From: Chromera velia
Taxonomy: Eukaryota > Sar > Chromeraceae
DNA: 30,000 nucleotides
Direction of reading: 5' to 3'
Assembly: GCA_018398765.1 (NCBI GenBank)
Contig: JAHBMJ010000963.1
Location: 1-30,000 of the forward strand
Shown: positions 20,857 to 28,839 of the stretch, in pieces
Position numbering within the stretch: position 1 is the stretch's first letter
Layout: each line of letters starts with the position of its first letter
Made by a program: the position numbers and the translations under genes
Notes under the pieces: model-generated
What the model was told of the DNA's origin: nothing
Database searches by the model: none
Seen by the model: the letters and a program-made list of their open reading frames with translations, nothing else

Positions 20857-23800
20857 TCGCTGTTTCTTCTTTTTTCTCTTTTATTGTTGCTTTCTCTACT
20901 CACCTCTCTGTCCGACGTTTGTTTGCCCTTTCTGACTTGTTTATGTAGTCCTTCCTTTTCTCTTGTTCGTTTCATGTTTTTGGCGTTTGCTCTCCACATT
21001 CCCTCCTTTCTTCTATTCCACGATTGATCACTTTTTTCTCTCTATCTGAGTGAGTGCTTTCACCCGATGTGCGTACTTTGTCTTGAATGGAAGCGTCTGA
21101 AAGAGCGAGATCATATACAGTAATCCAAAACGAAGGAAAAGAGAAGACATACGTTCCGACGTTTATCGTCACTTCGTTCGGCCGTGTGGTTGGTCCACTT
21201 GCAAGCTTTCCGGCGAAGTAAAGAGAATCTCTGATCGTGCCAGAGAGAGATGAGTTCCCTTCGTTTTTGTGTCTTTATTTGCAGCCGAAGAATGTCAGTC
21301 GGTCCACGCCTCCGTCTGCGTATTTGTCCGTGAGTCAGTCAGCTCTTTGAAATGATGCGGTATTTTCTTCCTGTCCTTCATTCCATGCTGGCAAACGAGG
21401 CTTTCCGCTTTGGACGCACTGAAGTGGCGGGCTGCTAGAGATCCCCGAAGGCTGCTAGAGAGGTTGTCTGCATTGCGTCTCTGTGTGTTGTTCTGCTTGT
21501 TTGCGTCGTTTTAAGGCGAGTCAAAGAGTAGAGTCGACAAAAGCAAGCTCTTTGAGTGAAAGAGACCGCCGGGCAGGAAACTTTAAACTGACCAGTCAAC
21601 CAGTCCATCCAGCTCTAAAGGATTCGTAAGGTCTCTGTTGATTTTCCCTTAATGACGGAGGCCACGGTGGGATAGCATCAATCGCGAAATGACAATTGAC
21701 AGGAATTTATCATCTGCTTCTGTTCTCTCTTCCTCTCTCTCTGCAATCAAAACTCAACTCGGGCCTATTTCCTCGACCCGCAGTGAACAGTCAGTCATGT
21801 GGATGGGGGTAAGATTGCACACGTCCCATGCATGCAAACCTTGTTTGGTCTTCTGAAAGGAACTTTGGATGCCTTTTTGATCCTCTTTCTTTTCGTCTAG
21901 TCCAGTTTTGTGACGGTATCTCTCCCCTTTAGTTCCGTCTTACTGCATTTCCGAAATCAATGCTCCAGGCAAGTATAGTTGAACAGAAAACACCAAAGGA
22001 CATGCATAAGGATCGATAGCTCTTCTTTTCCTGTACACGAAAGAGCAAAATGAGGAGCACCGCTGCTATCGCGAACTGTGTAACTCTTCTGCAGGAGCAC
22101 TTATGTTCTTTTCTCTCTCGCACGTAACCGGATTTTTTTTTTTAAATGCTCCCCTCGAATAAACGGGTGTTGGTTTCTCTTGCTTGAAAGGTTATGTTTG
22201 TGCTGTGTTCTTCTGTGTACGCATCTGCAGATCTCCGTAAGTCTTCCTCATGTGACGTGCGATCGCTCTGCGCAAACTCAAAACAAAGGCTCTGTGCCAA
22301 AAGAAAAAAGCACAGCAAAGCACACTGGAGTACACGACCGCCGTAGATGATCAGTCCAAAAGAGCGAGAGGAAAAGGAAGACAACAGACTTGCACAGAGG
22401 CAGCTAGACTTCATTCTGCATGGGTCAGAACAAAAGCTGTTCTCGATCGATTAGCAACTTCTCTTTTTGAGTCCTTTCAGCTTACAATTTCTCCTGACAG
22501 ACAACAACAGACCTCCGAAGCTGCATGAGGGCGATAAGAAGCCGGCAAGAGCAAGCTGTCTGTCACGACTGTCGCTCTCTGTATGAGATCAGTTTCAACC
22601 TTCATTTTCCCTCTCCAAAAACGCCATTGTTTGCCTTGCTGTGGACGCTGTCTAGTGCAGGAGATCGTCAGTCAGTCAGTCAGGCCCACACATCGCTGCG
22701 GTGTTTTTGTGTGTTCTCGTTCACCTTTATTTGTGTCTGCTGGGTTTTAATCCGTCACCCGGGGAGGCGATACGACATTTTTTTGACATACCTGCCAACA
22801 TGAGCCGATTTTGTTCCCCATCGATTGGATAAACATGGCACAATAACATTCTCGTTGCATGTCCGAAAGTGGCAATCCGATAAAATTCTTTCGTCTGGGT
22901 GGGCTTTCTTTGCCTTCTTGAAACATGAAAAGAAGAATAATCTCTGCGCATAACTGATGCGAAATATCTTTTTGACGTGTTTTTGCTTTTGCTACTAGTG
23001 ATTTTTGTATAATGCTTCAGACTTTGGTAGTGGATTTGAGAGCCCTATATTGTGCATGGAGTAAACGTTGCGTGTCTGTTTCTGTTTCTGCAGAAATGAG
23101 TCAGTCACTCGGCTGGGAAGAAATTGTGGAGAGAGCTCCGCTGGATCATACACAGACTCTTGCTCAAACAAGATGCGGAGCAGAGGTGTACGATGTCATC
23201 TCTCTCGCTGTTTTCTTGACTGAAGCACTAAGAAAGCACTCACTCAATTATTCACACACACGGATGACCTTTCCTTCACTCTGCTGCGTCTCAATCAAAC
23301 TCAGAAAGACAGTTTTCGAACCGGCTGATCCATATTTCCGCCAAAAGTCGGACTAGGATCTTCTTGGCTCTCGTTTTTCTCTCTGTGCTTCCGTCCTTCT
23401 GTCTCTCCTCGATGCTTCTTGTCATTTTTTTTTCTTGTATCGAGACCCATCTTTCTCGCACAACTTGGCCCTCTTCTTTTTCCTGTACGAAACAAAATGG
23501 ATGTCTGTTGCACAGTCTTTCTGCTTATTTCCTACAATTGTTCCTTCCTTCCTTTCTTCCTGCATGCACCACCAATGCGACTCTCTCAACCTATGCAGTC
23601 AACGGTCAGTCGTCATACGAGACATGCTTCTCCTGCCTGTAAGTCGGAGAGGAGAGGAAGAAGTTTGATGGGTGACAGCGCACCTTTGCCGTCTAATCGG
23701 GGATGCAATAACTCTTCTCTGAAATTGATTCGAGACGGAAATGGAGAAAAATCGATTGTTTCGGGTCCTTGCGAAGCCTGCAAATGAGCAGGTAGTCTGG

Positions 23801-25437
23801 ATCTCGTTTCGTTCCAATCGTGTTTCATACTTCTTTCTTCGTCCTTGCTTTTCTTTTCCATTTCTGCGTTTCAATTGTCCTCCACCCCGACCTCGTTCAC
23901 CCTGCAACAAATTCTTCCTTGGATCTTCTCTTTCTTTCTTCTTCACTGCAACAACCCGATTTGAGAACAGCTTCCGGTCAGTGCATGATGGCCGTGCATT
24001 GATTGATCCCTGCATTCGTCTGTCTGTCTAACTGTTCTCTGGATTTTATCATTGTTTGGCACTTTTTGCCTCATGAAAAAGCGTGTTGCTGGTGCATTGC
24101 AAATGTCTCTCTTCTGCTCTTTGTTTCCACTGCAGCATTTCTGCTTTTTGTTTCTATGAAATTATCGCAATGAGTCCAAAGTGTCTGTCCTTCTCCAAAC
24201 CTTCCTTCCTTTTACCCTCTTTCCCTTTCTTCTTTCTCACACCAACCTGAACATTTTTCATTTTGTGCCTCATGTACACGCTGGCTCCTAAGTTGGCTGT
24301 GTGGTGATGCAGACATGGATCTTGCTCAACACATTATAGCCAGCATGCAAGGGAAGGGGCTAGATCCTGCACAGTCGAAATTCGGTCAGTCTGCACGGAC
24401 TGCTTTCTAGAGCAGCGGAGTGGCTGTCGGGTATGGGTCGTGGTCGTGTGTGGTTCTTCGTAACGGTCGTTGCTGTGTTTTCAATCATGTATTGTGAGGA
24501 AAAATTGACAGGAATGTATGTACGATCTGGACGGACGGCAGCCAGGTGCGTGTTCCTTTCGATTTCTAATCCTGGAGCCCTTCTCTGTCTCTTTGAGCAC
24601 TGCCACATTCAGCGATCCTCGAGGATAAATAAATACACTCGGCCGGAAAGAGTTTCGGTGATGAGGGAATGAGAATTGGGTCTCAAACTTCCATGATGTG
24701 TATTCCTCAGTGACCATGTTTCTTGCTCGAATCTGTCTGTCTCTGTGTGTGTTGGTCTGCGTGCCTGCCTTCCCTTTTCTCTTTTTGCAGACGAACTCAG
24801 TCAGTCAGTCAGTCAGTCAGTCAGCCAAGCTGTGTGAAGGAAGTCGCCTCTCTTGATTCAATCGTTGTCCAGCGTGAACAAGGCGATGAGGCGCCCTGTG
24901 CATTGATTGAATCAGAATCAGACTTTCTGTTCCCCTTGTCCAAGAACATTAGTTAGAAGATTGTAAGGTCTGCACTCAGGCCAAGCCCCTCTTCCTTGCT
25001 GAACGTTTTTCTTCCGTCCTCCCCTCCGTAATTCATTCATTCATTCATTCATTCACTCAGTTAGTCAGGCAGTCATTTTGTCAGGCAGAAAGAGAGAGAA
25101 AGCAAAGAAAGAAAGGAAGCTTGGACGGACAAACCAAAAGAAGCTGAAGGCGCTCTTAATGTTTTGTCTAAAAGTATCGCTTTGATTGAAATCTTGCGCC
25201 TTCAAGCCCTCCGAGACTTTTGTTTAGAATTTTCAATGTCATCACTTTCAGCACCACATCCCTTAGTTCTTCTCTTGTGTTCGATCTGCTGCTGTCTCTG
25301 CATGAGATTCTTGCAGAGCAGAGTAAGTCAACTCACTCACTGGAAGAGAAAGGAGACACGCTAGCATGACAGTAGGCCGACAGACTAGGCGGCAGTAAAA
25401 CCAAAATAGATATAGAAAGAGAAACTGGAAGGTAGAG

Positions 25438-25516
<79 letters not shown>

Positions 25517-28051
25517 GGAGAGAGAGAGAAAGAGAGCAACGACGACGACAAATCCATCGATCTTTCTTCTTTCCTTCCTCTGCTACTGCAAATTGACTTC
25601 AACGAGAAACAAAAACAAGTAGCACATCAACAATCAAATGCATTATCACCGTCCATCTTTGTCACTCAGCGTCTTTATTCTGTCTCTGGTCATGGCTTGC
25701 TCTGGCGATGATCAACGGGTGAAATTTTACGGTTGCGTTTTTGTTTTCATCTGAAGGATTTTCAAGGATTTTCTTCGCTCCATTGACTCTTCTGTTGTTT
25801 GCAACTGGACCTCGTCGGGCGTCGTCTCCTCTTCTCTCTCCCCAGAATGGCGTGAGTCTGCCTTTCCTCTTTTTCACTTTTTTGTCGCACCTGCAAGTAC
25901 AGCTGGAAAATGAATGGTGTTTTTCTGTTTGCATAATTCTCCCAAAAATGATAAGATCGGATGCTTCCATGGCAGGGATGGTGTCTCATCATACCTGTTG
26001 CTTCTGCATGCCATAATGAGGCAGAAAGGAAGAGATTTCGGTGGATCGGTTGCGGGTGAAATAGTTTTCATTTAGGAGAAAATAACAGAAGGGAAGCTGT
26101 GTTTAACTGTGTTCATCTCTCCTTCTTGACACTTTTGCCTTTGGCTTTGTGTTTTTTTCCCGTCAGCTCTCGAGATAACAAGAAATGGATTGAAAAGAGT
26201 CATACTATTTGATTGTCATCCATCAACTTTTCCCTCTATTTTCTCCTCCTGTTATCTTTTCTCTCCCGGCTCTCTTGCAGAAAAACGTCCGTAGGTCTTG
26301 GGGGGCAATTCTGCTTGTTCTTTCTTTTGTTGAGCCGACAAACAACAACGCCTAAGTGCCTTCGATTTGATACGCTAAACTTAACTCTCGTTCGCTTCCG
26401 GCCCTCCGTACTTCCTCAGAAAAATACCCTATAGTTCCGTTGGGGAAGGCTCTTTGCAGTTTGCACATCCTGCAAGCGTAATTCTGTCCTTCTCGTTCGC
26501 TGCCCCTTCGCACCTTTGCTTTCTCCTTGCATCCCCCCTTTTATCCCTTTTTCTTTTTCCCTGCCTCTTGCATGAATCCCCGTCCACAAAATGCAGCCAG
26601 TGCCAGCATCACGCACGACGGCGAGTTCCGGAAAGTCTTCCGTCAGTAAATCTTCCTTTTTTGGATTTCATTGACCTCAGTCTTTTCCTTGAAAACTGAC
26701 GAGCCACTTGCCTTTTTCATCTGGGATGAATTTTCAATGATCAAAACTTGACTTGAACAATTTTGTAGTATGGGTGCATAATGGATGAGCCAATCGCCAG
26801 ATCGAAAGGTAAAGTTAAAGAGCGCATCCAATTTGGTGATAGCAACATGAATCCGTTTTCTTGTTTTTTTGTCAAAAGAATCCCTAGAGCGCAGAAAAAT
26901 AAGTGGCAGAGAGCTAAAAGAAATCTTACCGAGATGCTGTTTGTTCTTCGCCTCGTTGGCACTGAACTCGTCTAGCAGGCGTCTGTCCTATTTGTGCAGC
27001 AGTCACTCAAATGAGAAGAGTGCGTCATTCATTTCAGTGAGAATGTCATCCTCAAACAAACTCACTCCGCTAGGCTTCCTGTGAACCCTTTTTTCTCTTT
27101 CTATCCGAGAGAAAAATAATGTCATGCCAAACGCGACACGCCAGACTTGTATGCTGGCTGTAGCGCAGACCACCACTCTCTATCGTCTCTTATGAATGCA
27201 AAGCATCACTTGGCGAGGGAATCGGGCTTTCTTGATCAGTTTTTCAATTCGAACAAAGGCACGTGCGTGTTTGTGCAGATGTGGAGGCCGCCATACAACC
27301 TGCAGGATTCTTACAAAAAAGTGAGTGAGCACCGAGCGTGCAATTTCCATACGTCTCAACTACCGGTCTGCCCGCCTGCATTGCCCCTTACCTCCTTCCT
27401 TCATTTCTTTCTTGCTTCCTTCTTTCCTCTCTTTTTTTGTTTCTTTCTTTCTTTCTTTCCTTCCTTTCTTCCTTCCTCCTTCCTTCCTTCCTTCTTTTCC
27501 TTCCTTCCTTCCTTCCTTCCTTCCTTTTTTCTTGCCTTTTTTCTTTCGTTTTTTCTTGCTTTCTTTCTTTGTTTTATTTCTTTCTTTCTTCTCGTCTTCG
27601 TCTGTATCTTTTGATTTCCTTTTGGAAGGAAAGAGAAGAAAAACATGCACAATGACGGGGCTTGAACACACGTTTTGCTCTTCCCGCCTGCGCGCATGGA
27701 TCAAAATTTGTAGTCATGCATGGCTTCTTTGGCTGCGTGCGTCAATCCGCTGACTTCCTTTTTCACGTCTAGCTTTGAAGGTCTCTTGCACACAGGCTCT
27801 CAGGTGGCTCATTTTGTTTTGCCTCCGAAGTTTCCAAAAAGACCCATTCGATCAATTCGAGGTGAAGAAGCTCACACGATATTCACCACAGTCCAGTAAA
27901 CTTTTGCATTTGGTCCAACAGGGACGACTTTGTCAATGCCCATGAAAAATACAACGCATTTTCCCCGTGTCATTATGATTTCCTCACGTTGAGTTACAGA
28001 CTGAAAAGCGCAGGTGCCGGCGACGGCCCCTCCCCAGGAGTCAGGCAGTGA
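11705..28051 (+). CDS. Long coiled-coil protein gene with many phase-1 microexons
   Basis: Proposed as one gene because the frame runs on from exon to exon. Best-supported exons: 11705-11836, 12249-12322, 12606-12728, 12902-13347, 13834-13851, 14393-14425, 14677-14709, 15146-15160, 15618-15635, 15885-15905, 15958-15990, 16308-17306, 17621-17626, 18567-18581, 19030-19038, 19435-19464, 19560-19643. Every exon from 13834 to 19643 has a length divisible by three and is phase 1 at both ends, and no split codon becomes a stop. Later candidates reach a clear C-terminus at 28051, but some junctions after 19643 would create stops, so exons are missing or misplaced there. The product is highly charged and largely helical with coiled-coil character. 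No enzymatic motif or family is recognised. Two or more adjacent genes cannot be excluded. Confidence 0.5.
11940..12122. repeat. (CTTT)n-rich pyrimidine tract in intron 1
   Basis: CTTT and CTTC runs with interspersed GTTC and CATT words fill most of the first coding intron of the coiled-coil gene, ending in (CCTT)n at about 12111-12127. It is pyrimidine-rich in the sense strand. Confidence 0.85.
13834..15990 (+). CDS. Seven consecutive phase-1 microexons (15-33 bases)
   Basis: Exon lengths are 18, 33, 33, 15, 18, 21 and 33 bases. Each is preceded by a CAG or AAG acceptor after a pyrimidine-rich stretch and followed by a GT donor (GTCAGT, GTGAGT, GTGAGA, GTACGT, GTGAGC, GTATGA, GTCAGT). Read in phase 1 they give [40 protein letters not shown] and [10 protein letters not shown], with split codons supplying G, N, T, A, V, E and A between them. 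The peptide continues the charged helical character of the upstream exons. The AAG acceptor at 15884 was preferred to the CAG five bases upstream because it keeps phase. A further 6-base exon at 14492 (AAGGCA) is possible. Confidence 0.6.
14109..14205. repeat. (AAAG)n tract in an intron
   Basis: GAAA/AAAG repeat with short A-run interruptions. It is purine-rich in the sense strand, unlike most other tracts here. Confidence 0.85.
14271..14300. repeat. (GT)n microsatellite
   Basis: About 15 GT dinucleotides in the same intron as the AAAG tract. It is followed by CTGTCTTC/GCCTGCC-type short repeats up to about 14370. Confidence 0.9.
15220..15264. repeat. (GT)n(GA)n microsatellite
   Basis: Adjacent GT and GA dinucleotide runs in the intron after the 15-base exon 15146-15160. 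Confidence 0.9.
16308..17306 (+). CDS. Large 999-base internal exon, charged coiled coil
   Basis: One open exon of 333 codons, phase 1 at both ends, with a CTTTGCAG acceptor and a TTGG|GTGAGT donor. It begins [20 protein letters not shown]. Its first third is Pro/Ser-rich, followed by an unusual Asp/Glu/Arg/Gln stretch ([18 protein letters not shown]). The rest is a long Lys/Glu/Ala/Gln/Leu heptad-like helix ([59 protein letters not shown]). The motif AESADNPEE is echoed by [11 protein letters not shown], hinting at an internal duplication of the helical segment. No catalytic motif. The exon's frame is independently strong even if the microexons around it are wrong. Confidence 0.8.
17621..19643 (+). 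CDS. Five further phase-1 exons (6-84 bases)
   Basis: Exons 17621-17626 (AAGATT), 18567-18581, 19030-19038 (GACAACACA), 19435-19464 and 19560-19643. In phase 1 they read ED, then F-DVLD, then GQH, then [10 protein letters not shown], then [17 protein letters not shown] followed by [11 protein letters not shown]. The donors are GTGAGT, GTCGGT, GTAAGT, GTAAGT and GTCACA. The 84-base exon is clearly coding in composition; its 3' end could instead be at the GTACAT 13 bases downstream in phase 0. A possible extra 12-base exon lies at 18134-18145 before a GTCAGT. Confidence 0.5.
18243..18402. repeat. (CA)n and (GA)n compound microsatellite
   Basis: Alternating ACACAC and GAGAGA blocks, with the CA-then-GA module occurring about twice (about 18270-18320 and 18320-18400). 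Intronic, purine-rich in sense orientation. Confidence 0.9.
19644..25322 (+). CDS. Candidate microexon series, frame only partly resolved
   Basis: Short segments between a good CAG/TAG acceptor and a GT donor: 19874-19885, 21285-21293, 21784-21789, 21933-21968, 22231-22236, 22501-22557, 22661-22666, 23094-23099 (or to 23185), 23599-23604, 24313-24384, 24791-24799, 24957-24962, 25317-25322. All the short forms are multiples of three. Three are long enough to look coding: 21933 ([11 protein letters not shown]), 22501 (phase 1 [18 protein letters not shown], or phase 0 [19 protein letters not shown]) and 24313 ([20 protein letters not shown] then QSKFG). If all were joined in phase 1, three or four split codons would become stops (T before AA, GA or AG). 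Some are therefore false or exons are missing. Confidence 0.3.
19968..20712. repeat. 745-base (CTTT)n minisatellite with higher-order units
   Basis: CTTT runs are punctuated about eight times by the same cassette, CTTCCTTCTCTCCTTTTCAT, near 19995, 20112, 20230, 20313, 20394, 20448, 20548 and 20622. Spacing ranges from about 55 to 120 bases because the CTTT run lengths vary. Pyrimidine-rich in the sense strand of the coiled-coil gene. The long Phe/Leu/Ser frame across it is a repeat artefact. Confidence 0.95.
20786..20858. repeat. (CT)n(GT)n(CTGT)n compound microsatellite
   Basis: CT dinucleotides from about 20786, GT from about 20811, then (CTGT)n to about 20858, in the same large intron as the CTTT block. 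Confidence 0.9.
24798..24823. repeat. (AGTC)n at a candidate donor
   Basis: Short run of about six AGTC units that begins at the GTCAGT donor of the 9-base candidate exon 24791-24799. Shorter GTCAGTCAGTC runs follow the candidate exons at 17621 and 22661. Confidence 0.8.
25030..25054. repeat. (ATTC)n short tandem repeat
   Basis: About six ATTC units followed by CACTCAGTTAGTCAGGCAGTC; intronic or intergenic. Confidence 0.85.
25441..25525. repeat. (CT)n(CA)n(GA)n compound microsatellite
   Basis: CT, then CA, then GA dinucleotide blocks in direct succession. The flanking CT and GA blocks are mutually reverse-complementary, so the tract can fold as a hairpin with the CA run in the loop. Confidence 0.9.
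25526..26280. other. No exon recognised; presumed intron
   Basis: Pyrimidine-rich, ordinary-looking DNA. Open frames of up to 102 codons on either strand show no protein-like features. It ends at a strong CTCTCTTGCAG acceptor at 26280. The following AAAAAC (before GTCCGT) or 10-base AAAAACGTCC (before GTAGGT) could be another microexon. Confidence 0.3.
26597..28051 (+). CDS. C-terminal exons of the coiled-coil gene
   Basis: Exons 26597-26641 (phase 1 both ends; [14 protein letters not shown]), 27279-27320 (phase 1 both ends; [13 protein letters not shown]), a weaker 27831-27861 (phase 1 to 2; SKKTHSINS), and the terminal exon 27922-28051. The terminal exon reads [20 protein letters not shown] then [14 protein letters not shown] and stops at TGA 28049-28051. 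It is a strong coding signal (aromatic and charged residues, no low complexity), but I do not recognise the family. The linking exon 27831-27861 uses an AAG acceptor and was chosen because it fixes the phase. A CAG|GTGCCG donor inside the terminal exon at 28017 could extend the gene. Attachment to the upstream coiled coil is inferred only from strand, order and phase. Confidence 0.5.
27408..27592. repeat. (CTTT)n/(CCTT)n pyrimidine tract
   Basis: Intronic CTTT and CCTT runs in sense orientation between the 27279-27320 and 27831 exons. Phe/Leu/Ser-rich frames here are artefacts. Confidence 0.9.
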
Positions 28052-28063
28052 ACAAAAAGGGAC

Positions 28064-28201
28064 TTAAAAAGAAAACGAACAGCCCGCGAGGAGTGGTTTC
28101 ACACCAGTTTGTCCAAGATGGAAACCTTCTTCCTCGTTGACTTTGAAGATCGCCAACGCACCATGAATCTTGTAGCTATACAGACTTGTCTCAGTCATGT
28201 T
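28064..28201 (-). CDS. Possible terminal exon of a minus-strand gene
   Basis: On the minus strand a GTTTTCAG acceptor at 28204-28202 is followed in phase 0 by NMTETSLYSYKIHGALAIFK, then VNEEEGFHLGQTGVKPLLAG and a TAA stop at 28064. The 45 residues look like globular protein. No upstream exon could be found in the AT-rich DNA beyond. The plus strand of the same stretch also has a frame (METFFLVDFEDRQRTMNLVA then IQTCLSHVLK), so which strand codes, if either, is unresolved. Confidence 0.25.
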   Translation of the reverse strand, partial: NMTETSLYSYKIHGALAIFKVNEEEGFHLGQTGVKPLLAGCSFSF

Positions 28202-28204
28202 CTG

Positions 28205-28598
28205 AAAACGTATAAAAAATAAACGTTCTTGAAGTAAGGAGGGGTTGAATGTCACTGTTGAAAAATAAAGGAGAATCACATGTGAAAAAACGGGTAAAAA
28301 AAAAAAAAGAACTTAATGAAAACATAAGGTCTAAAAGCTATCAGTGAAGTATATTCATACATTATCAGGCTAAATTATGTTAATTCAGTTAATTGTTTAA
28401 ATGTTTTAAAATGTGTAATAAGTTCTTTAATATTATAAAACATAAATGAATGAATACCAACTATTAAACAATGTTGAATGTTCAATGTTCTCTAGGGCAT
28501 GTAGTGAAATTAGACTCCTTAAAATTAGAATTGTACAATATTAGTTAAACACAGATTACACGGCATTTATGCGCTTATATGCAGTGCCCACTGGCCAA
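28205..28598. other. AT-rich DNA, no gene seen
   Basis: Composition drops to strongly AT-rich, with many TTAA, AATTAG and TTTAAAATG words. No open frame of note and no splice-signal pairs. Confidence 0.5.
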
Positions 28599-28839
28599 GA
28601 CTGTGAGCTATAGGCCTAGCTATAGGCGTATCACAATAAAAAAAAAAGTAAACTAGAATTGGCTTAAGTTATTATTTTTTTTTTTTGTGCAACACTTAAG
28701 TAGTACAACACTTATGCAACACTTGAACAACAGTTGTTTGTCACTTAACATCATCGGGCAAAAAAAAATTAAGCGAAGACGGGCCTAAGGATGGAATTGA
28801 ATTATTTTTTTTTTCTCTGTGATACGCCTAGACTGTGAG
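28599..28839. mobile_element. Candidate MITE with 13-bp TIR and 9-bp TSD
   Basis: TAGGCGTATCACA at 28623-28635 is matched by its exact reverse complement TGTGATACGCCTA at 28818-28830. GACTGTGAG occurs as a direct repeat at 28599-28607 and 28831-28839, as a target-site duplication would. On the left, 15 extra bases (CTATAGGCCTAGCTA) separate the duplication from the TIR and partly duplicate its start. A-runs follow the left TIR and T-runs precede the right one, extending the inverted symmetry. The interior has no coding capacity and repeats CAACACTT several times. It would be non-autonomous; the superfamily cannot be assigned. Confidence 0.5.

Noticed and set aside
19938-20948. 336-codon plus-strand open frame
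   Set aside because: Phe/Leu/Ser repeat translated from the (CTTT)n minisatellite; no natural protein composition.
21901-21915. 15-base phase-1 microexon TCCAGTTTTGTGACG
   Set aside because: Using it together with the exon at 21933 would need an intron of only 17 bases. The 21933 exon has the better acceptor and coding content.
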